Source: Colletes latitarsis (Eukaryota > Arthropoda > Insecta > Hymenoptera > Colletidae). Taken from it: a DNA stretch of 64,000 bases. This document shows positions 25,001 through 37,774 of this stretch, piece by piece. The DNA is taken from NCBI RefSeq assembly GCF_051014445.1, contig NC_135137.1, positions 19,097,501 to 19,161,500 on the forward strand, written 5' to 3'. Position 1 is the stretch's first letter. Every line of letters starts with the position of its first letter. Both the position numbers and the translations under genes were made by a program. The notes under the pieces were generated by a model, which had not been told where the DNA came from, did no database searches, and saw only the letters and a list, made by a program, of their open reading frames with translations.

Positions 25001-25189
25001 GCGCAGCGCGGTGTCCTTATTAGAGCGATTGGAGCGGACCTCTCGCTGCCGGCCGTCATTCGTGCGATGGTCGGCAGTAAGGAGGCGTGGGCGGCCATGG
25101 CCTTGTTTTGTGAAGAGGTCATGGCCGCGAAGGAGGACGCCGAAAGGGCGCGAGAGGAGGTGGGGGGCAGGCGGCGACGCCGACCGTAA
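22073..25189 (+). CDS. Element A ORF2: AP endonuclease / reverse transcriptase
   Basis: Codes for 1038 aa. The N-terminal APE-type endonuclease (about 1-210) begins QVNLNHCREAQDLM and has the catalytic E36 in AEPYR, D124 and N126 in GDFNAH, and SDH at 199-201. The reverse transcriptase spans about 430-750 with APGPDG, FRPICLLDEAGKLLERV, GFRRGRST, the first catalytic Asp at D576 in SLDIANAF, GVPQGSVLGPLLWN and YADD at 664-667. A C-terminal finger C955-x2-C958-x8-H967-x4-C972 is typical of R1-clade proteins. The protein would nick target DNA and prime reverse transcription of the element RNA in the nucleus. No frameshift or stop is present and all catalytic residues are intact. RT identity to element B is roughly two thirds by eye. 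The very end is basic (GGRRRRRP). Confidence 0.96.
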   Translation: MSQRLLQVNLNHCREAQDLMLQTLRQWNIGMAVIAEPYRVPKHPAWVGDLNGVSAITWQYGRGTLPCPVVGRGHGFVAVKWGELVVAGCYASPAMGLSEFEAYLDEVGRCISPHLASGVLVLGDFNAHAAAWGCPRTTVKGDAMLEWAAGHGLVVLNQGAVSTCVHARGESIVDISLGSPAIARRVSDWRVAEEVATLSDHLYITFSVSATPGLNGPRQPGRDAHPVPRWSAKRLDPDALAMAASVVAWQEMPRRTLGNPSAGARWFRETMTSLCDAVMPRATAPSRGGSVYWWSGEIEDLRTRCVVARRRYTRARRRRGATEAEVVRLRGEFFLARRTIRRAIATAKAQAWTELLGSLDANPWGRPYHMVVGKMRSWAPPITESLDPQLLGETMRVLFPAGGEAFLHPPEPQPDHPPWWSDELGVSEEELARAVRRMAAKKTAPGPDGIPGRAWAVAVGVLGAGLISVFDACLRTGQFPPIWKVARLVLLHKPGKPADSPSAFRPICLLDEAGKLLERVIVSRLEGHLSRVGPDLADRQFGFRRGRSTVDAIATVRTLAESAISRGGVALAVSLDIANAFNTVSWGAIGRALQYHRVPAYLCRLIGDYLQGRVVQYPGRNGMEQRAVHRGVPQGSVLGPLLWNLAYDAVLRADLPVGVSLVCYADDTLVIAGGDTWWRAVALAEEGTARVVAEVERLGLRVAPQKTEAIWLCNVSGRGVPRQASLRVGGAQVGVGRRMKYLGLTLDSYWRFGHHLEGLGPRIERAAAALGRIMPNLGGPNMAARRLYLGVVRSMALYGAPIWAGGLMANRRGAFVLRRLQRLVAIRVVRGYRTISYTAATLLAGSAPFHLLAKMDAEVYQNLCDLRQRGVDPHGEEAARARSQARRRVYSRWLVWLSKPDQRDDRVAAAARPEFYAWVGRSWGTPTYRLTQVLTGHGCFGRYLHRIGREATAACHHCRGREDTAQHTLQFCPAWAAQRGVLIRAIGADLSLPAVIRAMVGSKEAWAAMALFCEEVMAAKEDAERAREEVGGRRRRRP

Positions 25190-25701
25190 GACCCTCCACC
25201 GCTCCCCGTGGCAGGGGGAGCGCGAAGGGGTCGGTGATGGTGTTTGTGGTGCGAGGTGAGGGACTTTATCCCCTCATTCCCCCTCGCACCCAGCCTATCA
25301 CCGGACCGGGGGCCCGTGGTAGGGGCCCCGTCTAGCGGGGGCGGCAGTGTTAGCCGGCCCCGCAGCCGTGGTCGCGATCGGGTGGGGGCCCGGTCGCGGC
25401 TAGTAGCAACGGCGCGAGTGGGGGCGACGTCGCGTGTGACCGCACGGCGTCGCCGGGGGGCAATCAGTTTAGTTTGCCCCCCATTGGGGGAGGAGGATCG
25501 CTTCTCCTCCCCCGGGAAGGGCCCGTAGTAGGGTGTTGCACCAACGGGGCGAGTCACGGTAGAATCGCTAGTTTGGTTCCCGTGACTCTCCCCAGATAAA
25601 GGGCGCAGGCGGTCACCGTGGTGTTTTAGCCGGTAAGAGTCCGGCACTACCCCGGCCTCCCCCCCAGGGAGCCGGGGTGTCCATGAGGATTTCACCACGT
25701 T
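25190..25701 (+). other. Element A 3' UTR, rich in perfect inverted repeats
   Basis: 512 nt between the ORF2 stop and the A tail. It is very GC-rich and holds a series of perfect stems: ggtgcgagg/cctcgcacc (25248-25256, 25282-25290), ggggggcaa/ttgcccccc (25455-25463, 25474-25482), gggggaggag/ctcctccccc (25486-25495, 25504-25513), gagtcacgg/ccgtgactc (25551-25559, 25580-25588) and ccccggc/gccgggg (25650-25656, 25671-25677). In R1-clade elements the 3' UTR is what the reverse transcriptase recognises, so these stems are candidates for that signal. No AATAAA lies near the tail. Confidence 0.8.
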
Positions 25702-25725
25702 AAAAAAAAAAAAAAAAAAAAAAAA
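25702..25725 (+). other. Element A 3' A tail
   Basis: An uninterrupted run of 24 A joins the 3' UTR to the right target-site duplication. This is the expected 3' junction of a poly(A) LINE inserted by target-primed reverse transcription. Its purity suggests a recent event. Confidence 0.95.
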
Positions 25726-25739
25726 GGTCGGGGTTATGC
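25726..25739 (+). repeat. Target-site duplication of element A, right copy
   Basis: GGTCGGGGTTATGC follows the A tail directly and continues with CCGCACCTGGCTC, so the satellite resumes exactly where it was cut. Confidence 0.93.
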
Positions 25740-28537
25740 CCGCACCTGGCTCATGATTTGGCTTTCTTCGCAAACTTGTTGGCTAGATCCTGGGTTTTTT
25801 CGTCTTTGAATCACGTAGTAATGTGGTAACACACTGAAGCAGTTAATTAAACCTGGTATCGATCAATATTTTAGAGGATAACACCGGTTAGGTCTGGGAT
25901 ATGCGCGCATCTGGCTTATACTTTCGCCCTTTTCGCAAACTTGTTGGCTAGATCCTGGGTTTTTTTTCGGGTTTGAATCTCGTAGTAATGTGGTACCACA
26001 CAGAAACAGTCCATTAAACCTGGTATCGGACAGTATTTTAGAGGATAACACCGGTTAGGTCTGGGTTAGGTCTGGGTTATGCCCGTATCTGGCTAATGAT
26101 TTTGCCTTCTTCGCATACTTGTTGGCCAGAACCTGGGTTTTTTTCGAGTTTGAATCACGTAGTAATGTGGTAACACACTGAAGCAGTCAATTAAACCTGG
26201 TTTCGATCAATATTTTAGAGGATAACACCGGTTAGGTCTGGGATATGCGCGCATCTGGCTTATACTTTCGCCTTTTTCGAAAACTTGTTGGCCAGATCCT
26301 GGGTTTCTTTCGTGTTTGAATCACGTAGTAATGTGGTACAACACTGAAGCAGTCAATTAAACCTGGTTTCGATCAATATTTTAGAGGGTAACACCGGTTA
26401 GGTCTGGGATATGCGCGCATCTGGCTTATACTTTCGCCTTTTTCGAAAACTTGTTGGCCAGATCCTGGGTTTCTTTCGTGTTTGAATCACGTAGTAATGT
26501 GGTAACACACTGAAGCAGTCAATTAAACCTGGTTTCGATTAATATTTTAGAGGATAACACCGGTTAGGTCTGGGTTAGGTGAGGGTTATGCCCGCACCTG
26601 GCTAATGATTTTGCCTTCATCGCATACTTGTTGGACAGATCCTGGTGTTTTTTCGTGTTTGAATCACGTAGTAATGTGGTAACACACTGAAGCAGTCAAT
26701 TAAACCTGGTTTCGACCAATATTTTAGAGGATAACACCGGTTAGGTCTGCGTTAGGTCTGGGATATGCGCCCATCTGGCTTATACTTTCGCCATTTTCGC
26801 AAACTTGTTGGCTAGATCCTGGGTTTTTTCGTCTTTGAATCACGTAGTAATGTGGTAACACACTGAAGCAGTTAATTAAACCTGGTTTCGATCAATATTT
26901 TAGAGGATAACACCGGTTAGGTCTGGGTTAGATCTGGGTTATAACCGCATCTGGCTCTTGATTTGGCCTTCTTCGCATACTTGTTGGCCAGATCCTGGGT
27001 TTTTTCGTCTTTGAATCACGTAGTAATGTGGTAACACACTGAAGCAGTTAATTAAACCTGGTATCGATCAATATTTTAGAGGATAACACCGGTTAGGTCT
27101 GGGATATGCGCGCATCTGGCTTATACTTTCGCCTTTTTCGCAAACCTGTTGGCTAGATCCTGGGTTTTTTTTCGGGTTTGAATCTCGTAGTAATGTGGTA
27201 CCACACAGAAACAGTCCATTAAACCTGGTTTCGGACAGTATTTTAGAGGATAACACCGGTTAGGTCTGGGATATGCGCGCATCTGGCTTATACTTTCGCC
27301 ATTTTCGCAAACTTGTTGGCTAGATCCTGGGTTTTTTTTCGGGTTTGAATCTCGTAGTAATGTGGTACCACACAGAAACAGTCCATTAAACCTGGTATCG
27401 GACAGTATTTTAGAGGATGACACCGGTTAGGTCTGGGTTAGGTCTGGGTTATGCCCGCATCTGGCTAATGATTTTGCCTTCTTCGCATACTTGTTGGCCA
27501 GAACCTGGGTTTTTTTCGAGTTTGAATCACGTAGTAATGTGGTAACACACTGAAGCAGTCAATTAAACCTGGTTTCGATCAATATTTTAGAGGATAACAC
27601 CGGTTAGGTCTGGGATATGCGCCCATCTGGCTTATACTTTCGCCTTTTTCGCAAACTTGTTGGCTAGATCCTGGGTTTTTTCGTCTTTGAATCACGTAGT
27701 AATGTGGTAACACACTGAAGCAGTTAATTAAACCTGGTTTCGATCAATATTTTAGAGGATAACACCGGTTAGGTCTGGGATATGCGCGCATCTGGCTTAC
27801 ACATTCGCCTTTTTCGCATACTTGTTGGCCAGATCCTGGGTTTTTTTCGTGTTTGAATCACGTAGTAATGTGGTAACACACTGAAGCAGTCAATTAAACC
27901 TGGTTTCGATTAATATTTTACAGGAAAACACCGGTTAGGTCTGGGTTAGGTCAGGGTTATGCCCGCACCTGGCTAATGATTTTGCCTTCATCGCATACTT
28001 GTTGGCCAGATCCTGGGGTTTTTTCGTGTTTGAATCACGTAGTAATGTGGTAACACACTGAAGCAGTTAATTAAACCTGGTCTCGACCAATATTTTAGAG
28101 GATAACACCGGTTAGGTCTGCGTTAGGTCTGGGATATGCGCCCATCTGGCTTATACTTTCGCCTTTTTCGCAAACTTGTTGGCTAGATCCTGGGTTTTTT
28201 CGTTTTTGAATCACGTAGTAATGTGGTAACACACTGAAGCAGTTAATTAAACCTGGTATCGATCAATATTTTAGAGGATAACACCGGTTAGGTCTGGGAT
28301 ATGCGCCCATCTGGCTTATACTTTCGCTTTTTTCACTAACTTGTTGGCCAGATCCTGGATTTTCTTCGTGTTTGAATCAAGTAGTGATGTGGTAACATAC
28401 TGAAGCTGTCAATTCAACCTGGTTTCGGTCAATGTTTTAGAGGATAACACCAGTTAGGTCTGGGTTAGGTCGGGGTTATGCCCGCACCTGGCTCATGATT
28501 TGGCTTTCTTCGTAAATTTGTTGGCCAGATCCTGGGT

Positions 28538-31500
28538 TTTTTTCGTGTTTGAATCACGTAGTAATGTGGTAACACACTGAAGCAGTCAATTAAACCTGGT
28601 TTCGCTTAATATTTTAGAGGAAAACACCGGTTAGGTCTGGGTTAGGTCTGGGATATGCGCCCATCTGGCTTATACTTTCGCCTTTTTCGCAAACTTGTTG
28701 GCTAGATCCTGGGTTTTTTCGTTTTTGAATCACGTAGTAATGTGGTAACACACTGAAGCAGTTAATTAAACCTGGTATCGATCAATATTTTAGAGGATAA
28801 CACCGGTTAGGTCTGGGATATGCGCGCATCTGGCTTATACTTTCGCCTTTTTCGCAAACTTGTTGGCTAGATCCTGGGTTTTTTTCGGGTTTGAATCACG
28901 TAGTAATGTGGTAACACACTGAAGCAGTTAATTAAACCTGGTATCGATCAATATTTTAGAGTATAACACCGGTTAGGTCTGGGATATGCGCCCATCTGGC
29001 TTATACTTTCGCTTTTTTCACTAACTTGTTGGCCAGATCCTGGATTTTCTTCGTGTTTGAATCAAGTAGTGATGTGGTAACATACTGAAGCTGTCAATTC
29101 AACCTGGTTTCGGTCAATGTTTTAGAGGATAACACCAGTTAGGTCTGGGTTAGGTCGGGGTTATGCCCGCACCTGGCTCATGATTTGGCTTTCTTCGTAA
29201 ATTTGTTGGCTAGATCCTGGGTTTTTTTCGGGTTTGAATCTCGTAGTAATGTGGTAACACACTGAAGCAGTCAATTAAACCTGGTTTCGATCAATATTTT
29301 TGAGGATAACACCGGTTAGGTCTGGGTTAGGTCTGGGATATGCGCGCATCTGGCTTATACTTTCGCCTTCTTCGCATACTTGTTGGCCAGATCCTGGGTT
29401 TCTTTCGTGTTTGAATCACGTAGTAATGTGGTACAACACTGAAGCAGTCAATTAAACCTGGTTTCGATCAATATTTTAGAGGGTAACACCGGTTAGGTCT
29501 GGGATATGCGCGCATCTGGCTTACACATTCGCCTTTTTCGCATACTTGTTGGCCAGATCCTGGGTTTTTTTCGTGTTTGAATCACGTAGTAATGTGGTAA
29601 CACACTGAAGCAGTCAATTAAACCCGGTTTCGACCAATATTTTAGAGGATAACACCGGTTAGGTCTGCGTTAGGTCTGGGATATGCGCCCATCTGGCTTA
29701 TACTTTCGCCTTCTTCGCATACTTGTTGGCCAGATCCTGGGTTTCTTTCGTGTTTGAATCACGTAGTAATGTGGTACAACACTGAAGCAGTCAATTAAAC
29801 CTGGTTTCGATCAATATTTTAGAGGGCAACACCGGTTAGCTCTGGGAGATGCGCGCATCTGGCTTATACTTTCGCCATTTTCGCAAACTTGTTGGCTAGA
29901 TCCTGGGTTTTTTTCGGGTTTCAATCTCGTAATAATGTGGTACCACACAGAAGCAGTCCATTAAACCTGGGTTCGGACAGGATTTTAGAGGATAACTCCG
30001 GAAAGGTCTGGGTTTCGTCTGGGTTATGCCCGCATCTGGCTCATGATTTTGCCTTCTTCGCAAACTTGTTGGCCAGATCCTGGGTTTTTTTCTTGTTTGA
30101 ATCACGTAGTAATGTGGTAACACACTGCAGCAGTCAATTAAACCTGGATTCGATCAATATTTTCGAGGATAACACCGGTTAGGTCTGGGTTAGGTCTGGG
30201 TTATGCCCGCATCAGGCTCATGATTTTGCATTCTTCGCATACTTGTTGGCCAGATCCTGGGTTTTTTTCGTGTTTGAATCACGGAGTAATGTGGTAACAC
30301 ACTGAAACAGTCAATTAAACCTGGTTTCGGACAGTATTTTAGAGGATAACACCGGTTAGGTCTGGGTTAGGTCTGAGATATGCGCGCATCTGGCTTATAC
30401 TTTCGCCTTCTTCGCATACTTGTTGGCCAGATCCTGGGTTTTTTCGTGTTTGAATCACGTAATAATGTGGTAACACACTGAAGCAGTCAATTAAACCTGG
30501 TTTCGATCAATGTTTTAGAGGATAACACCGGTTAGGTCTGGGTTAGGTCTGGGATATGAGCCCATCTGGCTTATACTTTCGTCTTCTTCGCAAACTTGTT
30601 GGCTAGATCCTGGGTTTTTTTCGGGTTTGAATCTCGTAGTAATGTGGTACCACACAGAAACAGTCAATTAAACCTGGTTTCGGACAGTATTTTAGAGGAT
30701 AACACCGGTTAGGTCTGGGTTAGGTCTGAGATATGCGCGCATCTGGCTCATGATTTGGCCTTCTTCGCATACTTGTTGGCTAGATCCTGGGTTTTTTTCG
30801 GGTTTGAATCTCGTAGTAATGTGGTACCACACAGAAACAGTCAATTAAACCTGGTTTCGGACAGTATTTTAGAGGATAACACCGGTTAGGTCTGGGTTAG
30901 GTCTGGGATGTGAGCCCATCTGGCTTATACTTTCGTCTTCTTCGCAAACTTGTTGGCTAGATCCTGGGTTTTTTTCGGGTTTGAATCTCGTAGTAATGTG
31001 GTACCACACAGAAACAGTCAATTAAACCTGGTTTCGGACAGTATTTTAGAGGATAACACCGGTTAGGTCTGGGTTAGGTCTGAGATATGCGCGCATCTGG
31101 CTTATACTTTCGCATTTTTCGCATACTTGTTGGCCAGATCCTTGGTTTTTTTCGTTTTTGAATCATGTAGTAATGTGGTAACACACTGAAGCAGTCAATT
31201 AAACCTGGTTTCGATTAATATTTTAGAGGATAACACCGGTTAGGTCTGGGTTAGGTCAGGGTTAGGCCCGCACCTGGCTAATGATTTTGCCTTCATCGCA
31301 TACTTGTTGGCCAGATCCTGGGGTTTTTCCGTGGTTGAATCACGTAGTAATGTGGTAACACACTGAAGCAGTCAATTAAACCTGGTTTCGACCAATATTT
31401 TAGAGGATAAAGCCGGTTAGGTCTGGGTTAGGTCTGGGATATGCGCCCATCTGGCTTATACTTTCGCCTTTTTCGCAAACTTGTTGGCTAGATCCTGGGT

Positions 31501-32208
31501 TTTTTCGTCTTTGAATCACGTAGTAATGTGGTAACACACTGAAGCAGTTAATTAAACCTGGTTTCGATCAATATTTTAGAGGATAACAGCGGTTAGCTCT
31601 GGGGTATGCGCGCATCTGGCTTATACTTTCGCCATTTTCGCAAACTTGTTGGCTAGATCCTGGGTTTTTTTCGGGTTTCAATCTCGTAGTAATGTGGTAC
31701 CACACAGAAACAGTCCATTAATCCTGGTTTCGGACAGGAAGTTTAGAGGACAACTCCGGAAAGGTCTGGGTTTCGTCTGGGTTATGCCCGCATCTGGCTC
31801 ATGATTTTGCCTTCTTCGCTAACTTGTTGGCCAGATCCTGGGTTTTTTTCTTGTTTGAATCACGTAGTAATGTGGTAACACACTGCAGCAGTCAATTAAA
31901 CCTGGATTCGATCAATATTTTCGAGGATAACACCGGTTAGGTCTGGGTTAGGTCTGGGTTAGGTCTGGGTTATGCCCGCATCTGGCTAATGATTTTGCCT
32001 TCTTCGCATACTTGTTGACCAGATCCTGGGTTTTTTTTGTGTTTGAATCACGTAGTAATGTGGTAACACACTGAAGCAGTCAATTAAACCTGGTTTCGAC
32101 CAATATTTTAGAGGATAACACCGGTTAGGTCTGGGTTAGGTGTGGGATATGCGCGCATCTGGCTTGTACTTTCGCCTTTTTCGCAAACTTGTTGGCCAGA
32201 TCCTGGGG
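28538..32208 (+). repeat. 3671-bp satellite block, tandem copy 1
   Basis: About 21 monomers, followed directly by a near-identical copy. Shared rare markers include CGCTTAATATTTTAGAGGAAAA (28605 and 32276), TTTTTCCGTGGTTGAATC, AGGAAGTTTAGAGGACAACT and the three-unit telomere-like run. Almost no differences are seen over the full length. Confidence 0.92.
31937..31969 (+). repeat. Three tandem TTAGGTCTGGG units inside one monomer
   Basis: Three exact 11-mers in a row, giving a monomer of about 188 bp. The same is seen near 35608 (duplicate of this one), 51799 and 52162, and with one mismatch near 36848. Confidence 0.93.
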
Positions 32209-35200
32209 TTTTTTCGTGTTTGAATCACGTAGTAATGTGGTAACACACTGAAGCAGTCAATTAAACCTGGTTTCGCTTAATATTTTAGAGGAAAACACCG
32301 GTTAGGTCTGGGTTAGGTCTGGGATATGCGCCCATCTGGCTTATACTTTCGCCTTTTTCGCAAACTTGTTGGCTAGATCCTGGGTTTTTTCGTTTTTGAA
32401 TCACGTAGTAATGTGGTAACACACTGAAGCAGTTAATTAAACCTGGTATCGATCAATATTTTAGAGGATAACACCGGTTAGGTCTGGGATATGCGCGCAT
32501 CTGGCTTATACTTTCGCCTTTTTCGCAAACTTGTTGGCTAGATCCTGGGTTTTTTTCGGGTTTGAATCACGTAGTAATGTGGTAACACACTGAAGCAGTT
32601 AATTAAACCTGGTATCGATCAATATTTTAGAGTATAACACCGGTTAGGTCTGGGATATGCGCCCATCTGGCTTATACTTTCGCTTTTTTCACTAACTTGT
32701 TGGCCAGATCCTGGATTTTCTTCGTGTTTGAATCAAGTAGTGATGTGGTAACATACTGAAGCTGTCAATTCAACCTGGTTTCGGTCAATGTTTTAGAGGA
32801 TAACACCAGTTAGGTCTGGGTTAGGTCGGGGTTATGCCCGCACCTGGCTCATGATTTGGCTTTCTTCGTAAATTTGTTGGCTAGATCCTGGGTTTTTTTC
32901 GGGTTTGAATCTCGTAGTAATGTGGTAACACACTGAAGCAGTCAATTAAACCTGGTTTCGATCAATATTTTTGAGGATAACACCGGTTAGGTCTGGGTTA
33001 GGTCTGGGATATGCGCGCATCTGGCTTATACTTTCGCCTTCTTCGCATACTTGTTGGCCAGATCCTGGGTTTCTTTCGTGTTTGAATCACGTAGTAATGT
33101 GGTACAACACTGAAGCAGTCAATTAAACCTGGTTTCGATCAATATTTTAGAGGGTAACACCGGTTAGGTCTGGGATATGCGCGCATCTGGCTTACACATT
33201 CGCCTTTTTCGCATACTTGTTGGCCAGATCCTGGGTTTTTTTCGTGTTTGAATCACGTAGTAATGTGGTAACACACTGAAGCAGTCAATTAAACCCGGTT
33301 TCGACCAATATTTTAGAGGATAACACCGGTTAGGTCTGCGTTAGGTCTGGGATATGCGCCCATCTGGCTTATACTTTCGCCTTCTTCGCATACTTGTTGG
33401 CCAGATCCTGGGTTTCTTTCGTGTTTGAATCACGTAGTAATGTGGTACAACACTGAAGCAGTCAATTAAACCTGGTTTCGATCAATATTTTAGAGGGCAA
33501 CACCGGTTAGCTCTGGGAGATGCGCGCATCTGGCTTATACTTTCGCCATTTTCGCAAACTTGTTGGCTAGATCCTGGGTTTTTTTCGGGTTTCAATCTCG
33601 TAATAATGTGGTACCACACAGAAGCAGTCCATTAAACCTGGGTTCGGACAGGATTTTAGAGGATAACTCCGGAAAGGTCTGGGTTTCGTCTGGGTTATGC
33701 CCGCATCTGGCTCATGATTTTGCCTTCTTCGCAAACTTGTTGGCCAGATCCTGGGTTTTTTTCTTGTTTGAATCACGTAGTAATGTGGTAACACACTGCA
33801 GCAGTCAATTAAACCTGGATTCGATCAATATTTTCGAGGATAACACCGGTTAGGTCTGGGTTAGGTCTGGGTTATGCCCGCATCAGGCTCATGATTTTGC
33901 ATTCTTCGCATACTTGTTGGCCAGATCCTGGGTTTTTTTCGTGTTTGAATCACGGAGTAATGTGGTAACACACTGAAACAGTCAATTAAACCTGGTTTCG
34001 GACAGTATTTTAGAGGATAACACCGGTTAGGTCTGGGTTAGGTCTGAGATATGCGCGCATCTGGCTTATACTTTCGCCTTCTTCGCATACTTGTTGGCCA
34101 GATCCTGGGTTTTTTCGTGTTTGAATCACGTAATAATGTGGTAACACACTGAAGCAGTCAATTAAACCTGGTTTCGATCAATGTTTTAGAGGATAACACC
34201 GGTTAGGTCTGGGTTAGGTCTGGGATATGAGCCCATCTGGCTTATACTTTCGTCTTCTTCGCAAACTTGTTGGCTAGATCCTGGGTTTTTTTCGGGTTTG
34301 AATCTCGTAGTAATGTGGTACCACACAGAAACAGTCAATTAAACCTGGTTTCGGACAGTATTTTAGAGGATAACACCGGTTAGGTCTGGGTTAGGTCTGA
34401 GATATGCGCGCATCTGGCTCATGATTTGGCCTTCTTCGCATACTTGTTGGCTAGATCCTGGGTTTTTTTCGGGTTTGAATCTCGTAGTAATGTGGTACCA
34501 CACAGAAACAGTCAATTAAACCTGGTTTCGGACAGTATTTTAGAGGATAACACCGGTTAGGTCTGGGTTAGGTCTGGGATGTGAGCCCATCTGGCTTATA
34601 CTTTCGTCTTCTTCGCAAACTTGTTGGCTAGATCCTGGGTTTTTTTCGGGTTTGAATCTCGTAGTAATGTGGTACCACACAGAAACAGTCAATTAAACCT
34701 GGTTTCGGACAGTATTTTAGAGGATAACACCGGTTAGGTCTGGGTTAGGTCTGAGATATGCGCGCATCTGGCTTATACTTTCGCATTTTTCGCATACTTG
34801 TTGGCCAGATCCTTGGTTTTTTTCGTTTTTGAATCATGTAGTAATGTGGTAACACACTGAAGCAGTCAATTAAACCTGGTTTCGATTAATATTTTAGAGG
34901 ATAACACCGGTTAGGTCTGGGTTAGGTCAGGGTTAGGCCCGCACCTGGCTAATGATTTTGCCTTCATCGCATACTTGTTGGCCAGATCCTGGGGTTTTTC
35001 CGTGGTTGAATCACGTAGTAATGTGGTAACACACTGAAGCAGTCAATTAAACCTGGTTTCGACCAATATTTTAGAGGATAAAGCCGGTTAGGTCTGGGTT
35101 AGGTCTGGGATATGCGCCCATCTGGCTTATACTTTCGCCTTTTTCGCAAACTTGTTGGCTAGATCCTGGGTTTTTTCGTCTTTGAATCACGTAGTAATGT

Positions 35201-35879
35201 GGTAACACACTGAAGCAGTTAATTAAACCTGGTTTCGATCAATATTTTAGAGGATAACAGCGGTTAGCTCTGGGGTATGCGCGCATCTGGCTTATACTTT
35301 CGCCATTTTCGCAAACTTGTTGGCTAGATCCTGGGTTTTTTTCGGGTTTCAATCTCGTAGTAATGTGGTACCACACAGAAACAGTCCATTAATCCTGGTT
35401 TCGGACAGGAAGTTTAGAGGACAACTCCGGAAAGGTCTGGGTTTCGTCTGGGTTATGCCCGCATCTGGCTCATGATTTTGCCTTCTTCGCTAACTTGTTG
35501 GCCAGATCCTGGGTTTTTTTCTTGTTTGAATCACGTAGTAATGTGGTAACACACTGCAGCAGTCAATTAAACCTGGATTCGATCAATATTTTCGAGGATA
35601 ACACCGGTTAGGTCTGGGTTAGGTCTGGGTTAGGTCTGGGTTATGCCCGCATCTGGCTAATGATTTTGCCTTCTTCGCATACTTGTTGACCAGATCCTGG
35701 GTTTTTTTTGTGTTTGAATCACGTAGTAATGTGGTAACACACTGAAGCAGTCAATTAAACCTGGTTTCGACCAATATTTTAGAGGATAACACCGGTTAGG
35801 TCTGGGTTAGGTGTGGGATATGCGCGCATCTGGCTTGTACTTTCGCCTTTTTCGCAAACTTGTTGGCCAGATCCTGGGG
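32209..35879 (+). repeat. 3671-bp satellite block, tandem copy 2
   Basis: Head-to-tail copy of 28538-32208. Similarity to the start of copy 1 persists for about 30 bp more, then a different monomer series begins. Confidence 0.92.
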
Positions 35880-37774
35880 TTTTTTCGTGTTTGAATCACG
35901 TAGTAATGTGGCAACACACTGAAGCAGTCAATTAAACCCGGTTTCGACCAATATTTTAGAGGATAACACCGGTTAGGTCTGCGTTAGGTCTGGGATATGC
36001 GCCCATCTGGCTTATACTTTCGCCTTTTTCGCAATCTTGTTGGCCAGATCCTGGGTTTTTTTCGTGTTTGAATCACGTAGTAATGTGGTAACATACTGAA
36101 GCAGTCAATTAAACCCGGTTTCGACCAATATTTTAGAGGATAACACCGGTTAGGTCTGCGTTAGGTCTGGGATATGCGCGAATCTGGCTTATACTTTCGC
36201 CTTTTTCGAAAACTTGTTGGCCAGATCCTGGGTTTTTTTCGGGTTTGAATCACGTAGTAATGTGGTACAACACTGAAGCAGTCAATTAAACCTGGTTTCG
36301 ATCAATATTTTAGAGGATAACACCGGTTAGGTCTGGGTTAGGTCTGGGATATGCGCGCATCTGGCTTATACTTTCGCCTTTTTCGCAAACTTGTTGGCCA
36401 GATCCTGGGTTTTTTTCGTGTTTGAATCACGTAGTAATGTGGTACAACACCGAAGCAGTCAATTAAACCTGGTTTCGATCAATATTTTAGAGGATAACGC
36501 CGGTTAGGTCTGGGTTAGGTCGGGGTTATGCCCGCACCTGGCTCATGATTTGGCTTTCTTCGTAAATTTGTTGGCTAGATCCTGGGTTTCTTTCGTCTTT
36601 GAATCACGTAGTAATGTGGTACAACAACGAAGCAGTCAATTAAACCTGGTTTCGATCAATATTTTAGAGGGTAACACCGGATAGGTCTGGGATATGCGCG
36701 CATCTGGCTTACACATTCGCCTTTTTCGCATACTTGTTGGCCAGATCCTGGGTTTTTTTCGTGTTTGAATCACGTAGTAATGTGGTAACACACTGAAGCA
36801 GTCAATTAAACCTGGATTCGATCAATATTTTCGAGGATAACACCGGTTAGGTCTGGGTTAGGTCTTGGTTAGGTCTGGGTTATGCCCGCATCTGGCTAAT
36901 GATTTTGCCTTCTTCGCATACTTGTTGACCAGATCCTGGGTTTTTTTCGTGTTTGAATCACGTAGTAATGTGGTAACACACTGAAGCAGTCAATTAAACC
37001 TGGTTTCGACCAATATTTTAGAGGATAACACCGGTTAGGTCTGGGTTAGGTGTGGGACATGCGCGCATCTGGCTTATACTTTCGCCTCTTTCGCAAACTT
37101 GTTGGCCAGATCCTGGGGTTTTTTCGTGTTTGAATCACGTAGTAATGTGGTAACACACTGAAGCAGTCAATTAAACCCGGTTTCGACCAATATTTTAGAG
37201 GATAACACCGGTTAGGTCTGCGTTAGGTCTGGGAAATGCGCGCATCTGGCTGATACTTTCGCCTTTTTCGCAAACTTGTTGGCCAGATCCTGGGGTTTTT
37301 TCGTGTTTGAATCACGTAGTAATGTGGTAACACACTGAAGCAGTCAATTAAACCCGGTTTCGACCAATATTTTAGAGGATAACACCGGTTAGGTCTGCGT
37401 TAGGTCTGGGATATGCGCCCATCTGGCTTATACTTTCGCCTTTTTCGCAAACTTGTTGGCCAGATCCTGGGTTTTTTTCGTGTTTGAATCACGTAGTAAT
37501 GTGGTAACACACTGAAGCAGTCAATTAAACCTGGTTTCGATCAATATTTCAGAGGGTAACACCGGTTAGGTCTGGGATATGCGCGCATCTGGCTTATACT
37601 TTCGCCTTTTTCGAAAACTTGTTGGCCAGATCCTGGGTTTCCTTCGTGTTTGAATCACGTAGTAATGTGGTACAACACTGAAGCAGTCAATTAAACTTGG
37701 TTTCGATCAATATCTTAGAGGGTAACACCGGTTAGGTCTGGGATATGCGCGCATCTGGCTTATACTTTCGCCAT

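Larger units (their letters stand above)
18694..25725 (+). mobile_element. Element A: full-length R1-clade (SART/TRAS-like) non-LTR retrotransposon
   Basis: A complete LINE-type element of about 7.03 kb: 5' UTR, ORF1 with zinc knuckles, ORF2 with endonuclease and reverse transcriptase, structured 3' UTR and a 24-nt A tail. It is bounded by the 14-bp duplication GGTCGGGGTTATGC. The 5' end, TCCCCTCAGGGGCTG, matches that of element B, which supports a full-length copy. GC content is far higher than in the surrounding satellite. Gene order, three knuckles in ORF1, the C-terminal CCHC finger of ORF2 and the TAATG junction place it in the R1 clade, nearest in organisation to SART1. Both frames are open throughout, so it may be a recent and competent insertion. 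Family assignment rests on motifs, not on a tree. Confidence 0.95.
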
